Positions 1 through 8,777 of a stretch of DNA of 47,072 nucleotides are shown here, in pieces. Positions within the stretch are counted from its first letter, which is position 1; each line of letters begins with the position of its first letter. This stretch comes from Candidatus Curtissbacteria bacterium RIFOXYA1_FULL_41_14. Lineage in GTDB: Bacteria > Patescibacteriota > Microgenomatia > Curtissbacterales > GWA2-41-24. Below the pieces are notes generated by a model that had not been told where the DNA came from, did not search any database, and was given only the letters and a program-made list of their open reading frames with translations. Location: positions 22,618 through 69,689 of the forward strand of contig MFCA01000013.1 of the NCBI GenBank assembly GCA_001775095.1. The letters run 5' to 3'. Position numbers and translations under genes: made by a program.

Positions 1-2
1 CA

Positions 3-86
3 ATTAATGATAGTAAAGTGATTGCGGCTGCCAAAAAGCACAAGATGACGATGATTTTTACGGGAGTAAGGCATTTTAAACATTAG
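3..86 (+). CDS. purH: C-terminal end of PurH AICAR transformylase domain (truncated by window start)
   Basis: Frame 3 reads INDSKVIAAAKKHKMTMIFTGVRHFKH*, matching the conserved PurH C-terminus (..VIdAAdehgiaMvFTGmRHFrH). Confidence 0.8.
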   Translation: MNDSKVIAAAKKHKMTMIFTGVRHFKH

Positions 87-149
87 ATGCGAATTAAATG
101 CGAATTTGAATAATGCGAATGGATGCGAATGGGCGAATAGCAAAAATTT

Positions 150-764
150 ATGGATGAGATAAAGGTTGGAAACATTTTTGCTGCGGTTTTTGACAAAGCG
201 GTACTTGACCCGTTACTGGTGATTCTCGATAAAAAGTCCGTCAAATTTTGGGGAACCGAAGGAACTGTTAGGTACTTAAAGTCTAAAGGTTTCAGTGCTT
301 TCTCAGTGGTTGCGGGATTTGATTTTGGCGGTAGAGTTAAGAGTTTAGACCGGGCAATTTTTGCGAGAATTTTGGCGGATAGAACAAAAAAGAGTCATGT
401 GTTGGGGTTGGAGAAGCTTGCACGGCTCACCCCCGGGGTGAAGTCCGGGCGAAACCTTGAGAGCACCCCGGGGGTGAGCTCGGTCCCATTTGATCTGGTA
501 ATCGTTGGCCTTTATGCACCGGACAAAAACAATTTTCCCGAAAGTATGGACATCGGCGGCCAGGCCTTAATTCGCGCGGCGATTAAAAATTATCAGAATG
601 TTGCCTTAGCTTTTAATGAACAAAGTTTGAAGGATCTGGTCGGTCATTTAAAGCAAAATCAGGGCTCAACCCTGCTAAATTTCCGCAAAAAACAGGCCGC
701 CGTCGGTTCTAAATTCATTGCAGGTCGGTGTATCTTGGAATCACGACTCTTGAAAGGAGGATGA
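150..764 (+). CDS. PurH N-terminal-like MGS/IMP cyclohydrolase domain protein, stand-alone
   Basis: GTEGTVRYLKSKGF, GGRVKSLDRAIFARILA, DLVIVGLYAP, MDIGGQALIRAAIKNYQNVA resemble PurH IMPCH motifs (STGGTA, GRVKTLHPKIHGGILA, DLVVVNLYPF, IDIGGPamiRAAAKN). Confidence 0.7.
   Translation: MDEIKVGNIFAAVFDKAVLDPLLVILDKKSVKFWGTEGTVRYLKSKGFSAFSVVAGFDFGGRVKSLDRAIFARILADRTKKSHVLGLEKLARLTPGVKSGRNLESTPGVSSVPFDLVIVGLYAPDKNNFPESMDIGGQALIRAAIKNYQNVALAFNEQSLKDLVGHLKQNQGSTLLNFRKKQAAVGSKFIAGRCILESRLLKGG
425..479. repeat. In-frame palindromic element (CACCCCNGGGGTG pair) in purH-like ORF
   Basis: GCTCACCCCCGGGGTG (425-440) and its perfect reverse complement CACCCCGGGGGTGAGC (464-479). Confidence 0.9.
653..690 (+). 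repeat. Direct repeat copy 1 (GCAAAATCAGGGYTCAACCCTG..AAATTTCCGCAAAA)
   Basis: Near-identical to 1077-1113. Confidence 0.8.
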
Positions 765-1063
765 AAATGACAGAGAGAGTCCAAATAGGGAACATATATA
801 TTCCGGATGGTGAACATCGACCGTCAGCAGAAGATTTGGGACTTCTAATGGAGATAGCAGAGTCACCTGATTTTCTTCTTACTTATCCGAATCATACTGT
901 TGTTGTATTTGGTACAACAGTCATGGGTGTGATTCCAAAAGCCACCCTTGATACCTCATTGGTAGTTTTTGATGCTATAGCTGAAAGGGATAGATTAGTG
1001 AAGACTTTAGGGGCAAATGGAATAAGACCAGAAGAATGTATCTTGATCGAGACTGGTGAGTAG
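761..1063 (+). CDS. hypothetical protein
   Basis: ORF 728-1063; likely start at 761 or 767 after AAAGGAGG. Confidence 0.5.
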   Translation: MKMTERVQIGNIYIPDGEHRPSAEDLGLLMEIAESPDFLLTYPNHTVVVFGTTVMGVIPKATLDTSLVVFDAIAERDRLVKTLGANGIRPEECILIETGE

Positions 1064-1076
1064 AAAATAAGTCAAT

Positions 1077-1113
1077 GCAAAATCAGGGTTCAACCCTGTA
1101 AATTTCCGCAAAA
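1077..1113 (+). repeat. Direct repeat copy 2
   Basis: Near-identical to 653-690. Confidence 0.8.
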
Positions 1114-1129
1114 CCCATGCCACTTTTAG

Positions 1130-1851
1130 CCCTATAGCAGGGTCTCTCCCTTGACAGGTTGTTGCAATGGGCTTTATTTTATAATAATGCCATCTAGGAA
1201 TTCACTCAAGTTATATCTTGAGAATGGTTATTATCATGTCTACAATAGAGGGGCGGGTAAAAGTGAAATATTCCTCGATGATCAAGATTTCAGAGTCTTC
1301 CTCCATTATTTAGAAAAATATTTAGATCCAAGTTCAGAACACACACTTGCAAAAGAAATAAAGCTACTTGCGTACTGTCTAATGCCGAATCATTTCCACC
1401 TTTTTATTCAACAGGCTTCAAAAGATGGGCTGATTAAACTCATGCGGAGGCTCGGAACCAGTTACTCAATGTATTTTAACAATAGGTATGAAAGATCTGG
1501 AACGTTATTTCAAGGTGTTTACAAAGCGGCGATTGTTGAATCAGAAGCTTACTTTTTGCACCTTTCCCGCTATATTCATTTGAATCCAACTGAATTGACA
1601 GAGGATTGGAAAAGATATCCATACTCGAGCTACAGAGTTTATTTGGGAGATATTAAGTTTTATTGGATTGACCCCGCGCCAATTTTAGAATTTTTCAAAA
1701 CAGCAAGGAGTAGTAATAACACACTCACAAAATATTTTTCGTATCAATCATTTGTCGAAGACTATCCAACAAATCCAAAAGAAGATCTAGAAGCTTTGAC
1801 TATAGATTAACCCATAGAAAGGAGAGACCCTTTAAGGGTTGTTGTAATTGG
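1130..1851 (+). mobile_element. IS200-like/RAYT element region with flanking inverted repeats
   Basis: AGGGTCTCTCCC (1139-1150) versus GGAGAGACCCT (1821-1831), plus related CTTGACAGGTTGTTGCAATGGG / CTTTAAGGGTTGTTGTAATTGG on both sides of a Y1 transposase ORF. Confidence 0.65.
1187..1810 (+). CDS. REP-associated tyrosine transposase (Y1_Tnp/RAYT family)
   Basis: YYHVYNRGAGKSEIF, YCLMPNHFHLFIQ, GTLFQGVYKAAIV, YLHLSRYIHLNPT motifs. Confidence 0.9.
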   Translation: MPSRNSLKLYLENGYYHVYNRGAGKSEIFLDDQDFRVFLHYLEKYLDPSSEHTLAKEIKLLAYCLMPNHFHLFIQQASKDGLIKLMRRLGTSYSMYFNNRYERSGTLFQGVYKAAIVESEAYFLHLSRYIHLNPTELTEDWKRYPYSSYRVYLGDIKFYWIDPAPILEFFKTARSSNNTLTKYFSYQSFVEDYPTNPKEDLEALTID

Positions 1852-1857
1852 ATATAT

Positions 1858-2940
1858 ATGAATAAGGAGTTAGCTTATTGGGTGGTGGTGAGTGCGATAC
1901 CGGGAGTTGGGTCGGCGACTTTCAATTATTTACTTCGATATTTCAAGCAGTTGCGTAAATTTTGGGAAGCGCCGGATGAGAAAATCCGGGGATTAAAAAT
2001 CGATGCCAAAACGCGCGAGTCAATTATCAACTTTCGCCAAAAGGTAGACCCAAAAATTTATATTGATACGGTTTACGAAAGAGGTATCAAAGTAGTTTCG
2101 CTTCCTGATCGCGGATATCCGGCTAATCTTCGCCAGATTTCCGACGCTCCGCCGGTACTTTACTATAAAGGAAGTTTGTTGCCGGAAGATGATTTGGCTA
2201 TTGCAGTTGTTGGAGCAAGAAACGCGACAGTTTATGGAAGACAAGTTACTGAGAAGTTAGCTGGCGAGTTGGTGATGAGCAATTTAGTGATTGTCAGTGG
2301 TTTGGCCAGAGGAATAGACAGTATTGCCCACCGATCAGCTTTGGATGCTGGCGGCAGAACAATTGCGGTTTTGGGCTGCGGTGTTGATTTAATTTATCCG
2401 CCGGAGAATAAATCGTTGGCAGATCGAATCGTCCAAAATGGGGCAGTTGTTTCTGAATTCCCCTTAGGATTTCCATCAGTTCCTTCGAACTTTCCGGCAA
2501 GAAATAGAATCATCTCCGGTTTATCACTTGGGGTTTTAGTAACAGAAGCGGCAGTTGATTCCGGTTCTTTAATTACAGCAGGTTGTGCCGCCGAACAGGC
2601 AAGGGAAGTTTTTGCAGTGCCGGGTCCTATCACAAGCAAGATGAGCGCCGGCACTAATAATCTAATAAAGGAAGGGGTTCATCCGGCAACGGGGGCGGAG
2701 GATATTTTGGAGGTTTTGGATATTAGGAAAGAGGATAAGAGGATAAGAGTGATGAGTCAGGAAAAACCAAAGGATAAAACTCAAGCAAAGATTTTAGCGG
2801 TACTGGATAATCAAACAAAACATATTGATGTGATTGCGCGAGAAGTTGGACTGCCGATTGAAAAAGTCTCGTCAGCGCTTTCAATGATGGAACTTGCGGG
2901 ATGTGTTAAAAATTACGGATCAGGCATTTGGGGAAGGTAG
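1858..2940 (+). CDS. dprA: DNA-processing protein DprA
   Basis: VVGARNATVYGRQV, SGLARGIDSIAHRSAL, AVLGCGVDLIYPPEN, VVSEFPLG motifs. Confidence 0.93.
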   Translation: MNKELAYWVVVSAIPGVGSATFNYLLRYFKQLRKFWEAPDEKIRGLKIDAKTRESIINFRQKVDPKIYIDTVYERGIKVVSLPDRGYPANLRQISDAPPVLYYKGSLLPEDDLAIAVVGARNATVYGRQVTEKLAGELVMSNLVIVSGLARGIDSIAHRSALDAGGRTIAVLGCGVDLIYPPENKSLADRIVQNGAVVSEFPLGFPSVPSNFPARNRIISGLSLGVLVTEAAVDSGSLITAGCAAEQAREVFAVPGPITSKMSAGTNNLIKEGVHPATGAEDILEVLDIRKEDKRIRVMSQEKPKDKTQAKILAVLDNQTKHIDVIAREVGLPIEKVSSALSMMELAGCVKNYGSGIWGR

Positions 2941-2989
2941 AATAAGTTGAGAGTTGAAAATTGAAAGTTGAAAAATTGAAGAAATAGGA

Positions 2990-3664
2990 TTATTTCTCGT
3001 AATTAATTTTATTGATTATAGGTATCAGTTCTTCTAGATTTCCAATTAAATAATTTGGCTTTGCAGCCTTTAGGCGGCGAGTTGAGCAGTTACCGTGGGT
3101 GATTGAGCAAACAGTGGCGCCGAGATCGCGGGCGATTTGAATTTCTTCGATAGTATCGCCAACAATTAAAACTTCTGCCCCTTTGAGTTTTTTTGTATGC
3201 AGGTAGTCTTTCAATTTATCTCCCTTATGTCTTTGAATAAGAGCGTGGTGTCTTTCGGAGTTTGCGAAAACTGCGTCAAGGTATTTTTCAAGATCTAATC
3301 TTTCCAATTGTTTAGAAACACCAACTTGGGTGTGATTCGTAAAGACAATTCTTTCCATCCCTTTCTCTTCTAAGAACTTAAGTACTTTGCGGGTATTTGC
3401 TCTTGTTCTGATTCTGGAGACTCTGTCTTCATAGAACTTATGAAAAATTTGAGAGGTTTTTTGGTGGCCGTCTTCTACCAGATCAAGATCAAGGCCGTGA
3501 TTTTTGTAAGCGATTGATACGGGGATGTCAAAATCCTCTAAAAACTGCTTGTGGCTGACTGGCTTTATATCAAAAGCCTCAAGAACTTTGTTTACTCCTT
3601 CCCAAATGGGCCGGGTGTCGGCAACAAGAGTGCCATTATAGTCAAAGGCAACCAGTTTGATCAT
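2990..3664 (-). CDS. HAD family hydrolase
   Basis: MIKLVAFDYNGTLVADT and VLIVGDTIEEIQIARDLGA. The ORF extension upstream of 3664 is repeat sequence. Confidence 0.85.
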   Translation of the reverse strand: MIKLVAFDYNGTLVADTRPIWEGVNKVLEAFDIKPVSHKQFLEDFDIPVSIAYKNHGLDLDLVEDGHQKTSQIFHKFYEDRVSRIRTRANTRKVLKFLEEKGMERIVFTNHTQVGVSKQLERLDLEKYLDAVFANSERHHALIQRHKGDKLKDYLHTKKLKGAEVLIVGDTIEEIQIARDLGATVCSITHGNCSTRRLKAAKPNYLIGNLEELIPIINKINYEK

Positions 3665-3682
3665 TTTTTTTGATAAAAACGC

Positions 3683-3740
3683 TATTATTCTTCGAACGAA
3701 GTGAGAAGTCTGATAGTTCTCGCTACGCTCGAACAATATC
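3683..3740. repeat. Intergenic palindromic repeat (TTCGAAC-AAGTGAGAAGT..GTTCTCGCTACGCTCGAAC)
   Basis: ATTATTCTTCGAACGAAGTGAGAAGTCTGATAGTTCTCGCTACGCTCGAACAATA; short form without inner palindrome. Confidence 0.85.
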
Positions 3741-3753
3741 TAGTCATTATTTT

Positions 3754-4035
3754 CTAGATACTTCGCCGAGTATGACTCGGCTCAGGATGACGTCGTGGGG
3801 AATTCTGGAGATATTTTTGTACAGCCAGAGTTGCCCAAGCGGTGGTCATGGCGATGGAAGTTAATGTTGCAAATCGCAGTTTTAAAGAAAAATAAGTGAA
3901 TGCGAAAATGGCCAGGATTATGCTGGTTATGACGCTTGTTGTAATTGCCGGTTTATCTTTACCACGAATTGTTGGAATTAGCGCGACTAGAAAGATTATT
4001 TGGCCAACGGAAAATACCCAATCTTGCCATTGCAT
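3754..4035 (-). CDS. small membrane protein, hypothetical
   Basis: Hydrophobic segments FLVALIPTI and TTSVITSIILAIFAFTYFSL. Confidence 0.6.
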   Translation of the reverse strand: MQWQDWVFSVGQIIFLVALIPTIRGKDKPAITTSVITSIILAIFAFTYFSLKLRFATLTSIAMTTAWATLAVQKYLQNSPRRHPEPSHTRRSI

Positions 4036-4332
4036 TTTTAAAGGATATCATTTTTTGGAATTTTCTGCTTCTCTTTATAAGAAGGGTCTTGACTCCGTTA
4101 GAAATCTGGTCAGAAAAAATATGAAATTTTTTCTCACAATTATGAAACTTTGTAAACTGGTTTAACAAATCTATTTAAAGATAATTTGTGCTTAAAATAG
4201 TAAGGGCGATTTTTAACGGGGTTGACATCAATGATACAAAAGAAGGAAAGTAGAGGACAGTAAGTAACAAGGATGAAGGATGAAGTGACAAGTCACAAGT
4301 CATAAGTCATAAGTCATACGGAGGAAGATTAG

Positions 4333-6537
4333 TTGAAAAATTTAGTTATTGTTGAGTCACCTACAAAGGCCAGGACCTTAAGTCAGTTCTTGGGATCTGA
4401 CTATCAGATCACGGCGTCGATGGGGCATGTGCGGGATTTGCCGCGAGGAGAATTCGGAGTTGATGTTGAAAATGGTTTTACCCCTAAATACGTCATCCCC
4501 AAGGAAAAAATTAAGTCTGTTAATAGTTTAGTTAAGGAGGCAGCCAATATTGATCACTTATGGCTGGCGACTGATCCGGATAGGGAGGGCGAAGCAATAG
4601 CTTGGAACTTATTGGAAGTTATAAATCAGAAGTCAACCCGTCCCCGGCCAAGTCGAGGCGAGGTCAGGAAAGCCAAAAGTCCTAAGTATGACAGGGTTGT
4701 TTTCCATGAGATTACTCGCGATGCAGTGATTGACGCTTTTGGTCATCCTCGCAAAATCGATATGGATCTGGTGGAAGCCCAGCAAGCGAGACGAGTTTTA
4801 GACAGACTTGTCGGCTATAAACTTTCGCCGCTTTTATGGAAGAAAGTCAAAAGCGGTCTTTCTGCCGGAAGGGTTCAGTCAGTGGCGCTGCGTTTGGTCG
4901 TTGATCGAGAAAGAGAAATCGAAGCATTTAAATCTGAGGAGTATTGGGAGGTTTTGATAGAAGTGTCGAAGGTAACAAAAGTAACAAAGGAATCAAAGGG
5001 GGGAGAGAAGTTTGTTGTAAAGCTTATTCAAATAAATGGAGAAAAGGCGGAAATTGGCAATAAGGATCAGGCGGAAAAAATTGTTGCTGATCTTGAAAAA
5101 TCCCAGTATAAAGTTACCGACGTAAGAACAAAAGATGTTAAAAAATATCCAAGTCCTCCATTTACAACTTCAACTTTGCAACAAGTGGCCTCTACGAAAT
5201 TTGGTTTCACGCCCAAAAGGACAATGAGAATAGCCCAGGATCTTTACGAACACGGATTGATTACTTACATGCGTACTGATTCGGTTAACTTGGCGCCGCA
5301 GGCGATTGAGGCTGCTCGAAGGTATATCGAAAAAACTTTTGGTAAAAAATATTTACCGAATGTGGCACGTAAGTATAAAGTTAAATCAAAGCTTGCCCAA
5401 GAAGCTCACGAAGCTATACGTCCGACGAATATAACAGTTGACAGTTCACAATTGACAGTTGACAGCAGTGACCACAAGAAACTTTATGATTTGATCTGGA
5501 GGCGGATGGTTTCTTGTCAGACGGCAGAGGCAGTGGTGGCCGAGACGCAGGTTGACGTGGAAGCTGTACTTGTTCGGGGTCCTGTCAGTCGTTTCCTTCC
5601 CGCCAGTGCTCGCTCGGACCAGAAATCGATTGGTGATCAAAAAGACAATGTCGAGCTGCGCGCTGTCGGGAACCCTTCCATGACTGCCACCCCTCGCAAG
5701 TACCTTTTACGTGCGAGCGGGCAGCAAATTAAGTTTAATGGCTGGTACAGGGTTTATGAAAAACCGCCGATTAAAGAACAGGAACTTCCGGACCTTTCAG
5801 TTGAGGAGGAGCTTAAAAAGGTTAAAGTCGAAAGTGAGCAAAAATTTACCGAACCGCCGCCAAGATTTACAGAAGCGGCTTTGGTAAAAGAGCTGGAAAA
5901 AAATGACATCGGTAGACCTTCAACCTATGCACCCACAATTTCAACTCTTTATGAACGACTTTATGTTGAAAGAGTGGATGGCAGAAAAATTGCGCCAACG
6001 CCAGTTGGAAAAGCTGCTGTTGATTTTCTGGTTGCTAATTTTGGTGAAATTATGGATTTTTCTTTTACAGCGAAGATGGAGAATGATCTTGATCAAATTG
6101 CCCAAGGTGGTCAAGAACTGGTAAAAGTTATGGGTGATTTTTGGCAGCCTTTTGAAAAACAAGTTGAAAAAGTTACCCAGGAAGCCGAAAAAGTCAAAGT
6201 AGAGGTAGAGGAAACAGAAGAAAAGTGCGAAAAATGCGGTAAGGTAATGGTGATAAGATACGGAAGGTTTGGAAAATTCCTGGCTTGCAGCGGTTTTCCG
6301 GAGTGTAAAAACACTAAGACCTTGGCCGAGCCTACCGGTTTAATCTGTCCAGAGGACGGCGGTGAAATAGTGGTCAAAAGGACAAAGAAGGGTAGAACTT
6401 TTTGGGGTTGCAGCAACTGGCCCAAATGTAAATACGCCTCTTGGCAAAAGCCGGCGACCACTGGAGATACTGAAAAAGACAAGAAAACACTGAAAAGCTC
6501 AAGTGCAATTACCAAGAACGTAGAGTCTGCTAGTTAA
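4333..6537 (+). CDS. topA: DNA topoisomerase I
   Basis: TTG start; KNLVIVESPTKARTLSQFLG, DPDREGEAIAWNL, YMRTDSVNL, C-terminal CxxC zinc ribbons. Confidence 0.95.
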   Translation: MKNLVIVESPTKARTLSQFLGSDYQITASMGHVRDLPRGEFGVDVENGFTPKYVIPKEKIKSVNSLVKEAANIDHLWLATDPDREGEAIAWNLLEVINQKSTRPRPSRGEVRKAKSPKYDRVVFHEITRDAVIDAFGHPRKIDMDLVEAQQARRVLDRLVGYKLSPLLWKKVKSGLSAGRVQSVALRLVVDREREIEAFKSEEYWEVLIEVSKVTKVTKESKGGEKFVVKLIQINGEKAEIGNKDQAEKIVADLEKSQYKVTDVRTKDVKKYPSPPFTTSTLQQVASTKFGFTPKRTMRIAQDLYEHGLITYMRTDSVNLAPQAIEAARRYIEKTFGKKYLPNVARKYKVKSKLAQEAHEAIRPTNITVDSSQLTVDSSDHKKLYDLIWRRMVSCQTAEAVVAETQVDVEAVLVRGPVSRFLPASARSDQKSIGDQKDNVELRAVGNPSMTATPRKYLLRASGQQIKFNGWYRVYEKPPIKEQELPDLSVEEELKKVKVESEQKFTEPPPRFTEAALVKELEKNDIGRPSTYAPTISTLYERLYVERVDGRKIAPTPVGKAAVDFLVANFGEIMDFSFTAKMENDLDQIAQGGQELVKVMGDFWQPFEKQVEKVTQEAEKVKVEVEETEEKCEKCGKVMVIRYGRFGKFLACSGFPECKNTKTLAEPTGLICPEDGGEIVVKRTKKGRTFWGCSNWPKCKYASWQKPATTGDTEKDKKTLKSSSAITKNVESAS
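5566..5703. repeat. Long imperfect palindrome inside topA
   Basis: GTACTTGTTCGGGGT (5566-5580) pairs with ACCCCTCGCAAGTAC (5689-5703); inner arms CCCGCCAGTGCTCGCTCGGA and TCGAGCTGCGCGCTGTCGGG are also near-complementary. Confidence 0.75.
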
Positions 6538-6561
6538 TATTTTCTGCCCGAATTAAATTCA

Positions 6562-7824
6562 ATGGCAAAAAAGCCACCAATGAAAAAAAGTGACGAGAAA
6601 GTAATGGTTGTTGCCAGAAATGATCTTTTTGGCGACGGGGTTTGGCATGGGATAAAGACGGAGAATTTAAGAAAATATATCAAATTAATAAATAGCAAAC
6701 ATAAGTTTTTGCTCCGTGCCCAAGTTGAAGAAGATGCCAAATGGCAGCAAATAATCCCTTATTTAATTTTCGAGAACGGCGGCTGTTTCTTTTTAATGAA
6801 GAGAAAGACGAACCATACAGACAGGCGGCTTTCCAATATGTATTCTTTAGGCATAGGCGGCCATATTAATGAGGAGGATATCATCAAAAGTACGAAAAGT
6901 ATACAGGGAGAGGCACAAATCATGTCGTGGGCGAAACGGGAGTTTAAGGAAGAGATCGATTATAAAGACAAATATTCAACCGGTTTTGTAGGTCTAATAA
7001 ATGATGACTCCAATGATGTTGGGCTTGTCCATCTAGGGCTGGTAATTCGTATAAGAGGCGATAGTGACAAAATTAATGTTCGTGATGAGCATAAATTAGG
7101 AAAGATGATTGATCTTGACCAGATGAGAAAATATTACAAAAATATGGAAAGTTGGAGCCAGATCGTTTATGATTTCCTGGTGAGACAAGATAGGAGAGGT
7201 ATCAAAAGTAACAAAAGTAAAGAAATGAGGCACGAGGGAAGTATCACGGGCATTTTGCCCGATTGGCTTATTGCGAAATATATAGACGACGGGGCAATTA
7301 AAATTACGCACCTTGATAAAAATTGGAAAAAACAGATTGATCAGGTTTCTATAGATTTTCACCTTGGTAATAACATTAAGCTTTTTAGAGCGGCATCGTA
7401 CAGATTTATCGATACTAAGCGCGGATTGCCGCTTGACGCGATGGAGGAGGTTAATCTTTCTAATGATGACCCTTTTATTCTGGAGCCTGGAGCTTTTGCT
7501 ATTACTTCAACACGGGAAGTATTAAGGTTGCCGAATGACATTGTCGGTAGACTAGAGGGCAAGAGTTCGCTGGCCAGACTGGGAATCCTGGTGCATTCAA
7601 CGGCTGCCCGTTTTGATCCCGGTTGGTATGGAGCACCAGTTCTGGAACTTGGCAATCTTGGACCTAAGCCGGCAATTTTATATTGCGGTATGCCAATTTG
7701 TGCTTTTACCTTTGAAAAACTGGCCAGCCCCGTGAAGATGCTTTATGAAGGCAGCCGGTCGGATCGGTATTCCGGATCGAAAAAGCCGGTCGCCTCAAGA
7801 ATTGGAAAACATGGGAAAAAATAA
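6562..7824 (+). CDS. NUDIX-like domain fused to dCTP deaminase
   Basis: N-term HGIKTENLRKYI..IIPYLIFENGG..REFKEEID (Nudix-box-like); C-term TGILPDWLIAKYI..GRLEGKSSLARLGILVHSTAARFDPGW (dCTP deaminase). Confidence 0.85.
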   Translation: MAKKPPMKKSDEKVMVVARNDLFGDGVWHGIKTENLRKYIKLINSKHKFLLRAQVEEDAKWQQIIPYLIFENGGCFFLMKRKTNHTDRRLSNMYSLGIGGHINEEDIIKSTKSIQGEAQIMSWAKREFKEEIDYKDKYSTGFVGLINDDSNDVGLVHLGLVIRIRGDSDKINVRDEHKLGKMIDLDQMRKYYKNMESWSQIVYDFLVRQDRRGIKSNKSKEMRHEGSITGILPDWLIAKYIDDGAIKITHLDKNWKKQIDQVSIDFHLGNNIKLFRAASYRFIDTKRGLPLDAMEEVNLSNDDPFILEPGAFAITSTREVLRLPNDIVGRLEGKSSLARLGILVHSTAARFDPGWYGAPVLELGNLGPKPAILYCGMPICAFTFEKLASPVKMLYEGSRSDRYSGSKKPVASRIGKHGKK

Positions 7825-7828
7825 TATT

Positions 7829-8062
7829 TTTTAAATTTCTAATTTCTAAATCCTAATCAAATTTAAATGACCAAAATACAAAATTCAAAACGGGAGGATA
7901 GCTATATTGTTCGAGCGAAGGAGAGTACCGTACGGTACTCTCCGCAGCGAGAACTCAAACTTCTCACTTTGTTCGAAGAATAACAAGGTTTTGAGACTAT
8001 CATTTTTTTGAACATTTGATTTTTGAATTTTGAAATTGTTTAGAATTTAGAGTTTGATTAGA
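7829..8062 (+). repeat. Approximately 230-bp composite repeat, copy A
   Basis: Matches the reverse complement of 33434-33690, including ATACAAAATTCAAAAC.GGAGGATA.CTATATTGTTCGAGC and GCGAGAACTCAAACTTCTCACTTTGTTCGAA. Confidence 0.8.
7920..7943. repeat. 24-bp perfect palindrome nested in the outer repeat
   Basis: GGAGAGTACCGTACGGTACTCTCC. Confidence 0.95.
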
Positions 8063-8063
8063 A

Positions 8064-8777
8064 ATGGTTGATAAACATATTGGTAAATTAATAGTTTTTG
8101 AAGGTGCTGACGGTTCCGGTAAAACTGTTCAGGCAAAACTTCTTCTAAATTTTCTAAAAAATCCGCCAGCTGGCGGAAAAATCCCCTGCACTTATATTTC
8201 TTTTCCCAGATATGAAGATTCCTTATGGGGAAAAATGGTCAGGCGATATCTAGAGGGTGATTTTGGAGAGCTTAAAAATGTTGATCCGTATCTGGCCTCG
8301 ATGCTTTATGCAGGCGATAGATTTAGCGCATCGACTCAGGTTAGGGAATGGTTGGAGTTGGGGAAGCTGGTCATTTGTAATCGTTATGTCGGATCGAATT
8401 TGGCACACATGGCAGGGAAGATGAAGGATAAAGGATTAAGGATAAAGTTTACAAAGTGGCTGGAAAAGTTGGAATATCAGGAAAATAAAATTCCCAAAGA
8501 AGATTTAGTTATTTTTCTTCATGTGCCGGTTGAGATTTCAAGGAAGCTGATTGGTGACAGAAAACTTGATATTCATGAAGCGGATCTTGGTTATCTTGAG
8601 CGAGTTGTTGATGTCTACAATGATCTTGCCATGCACCGGAAAAATTGGGTTAAAGTTGATTGTGTCAAAGGCGGCAAAATTTTAAAACCTGAGGAAATCC
8701 ACAAGAAAGTGTTGGAGGTGATAGAGAAATATAGAATATTCTTCGAACGTAGTGAGAAGTTACCTCTAAAATATTAA
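8064..8777 (+). CDS. tmk: thymidylate kinase
   Basis: LIVFEGADGSGKTVQAKLL, DRFSAS, NRYVGSNLAH. The C-terminus FFERSEKLPLKY is encoded by a palindrome arm. Confidence 0.9.
   Translation: MVDKHIGKLIVFEGADGSGKTVQAKLLLNFLKNPPAGGKIPCTYISFPRYEDSLWGKMVRRYLEGDFGELKNVDPYLASMLYAGDRFSASTQVREWLELGKLVICNRYVGSNLAHMAGKMKDKGLRIKFTKWLEKLEYQENKIPKEDLVIFLHVPVEISRKLIGDRKLDIHEADLGYLERVVDVYNDLAMHRKNWVKVDCVKGGKILKPEEIHKKVLEVIEKYRIFFERSEKLPLKY
8162..8177. repeat. 16-bp perfect palindrome inside tmk
   Basis: TCCGCCAGCTGGCGGA. Confidence 0.9.

Noticed and set aside
3670-3864. 64-aa plus-strand ORF
   Set aside because: Consists mostly of intergenic palindrome sequence.
6111-6515. 134-aa antisense ORF inside topA
   Set aside because: Shadow ORF opposite a strongly conserved coding region; no recognisable domain.
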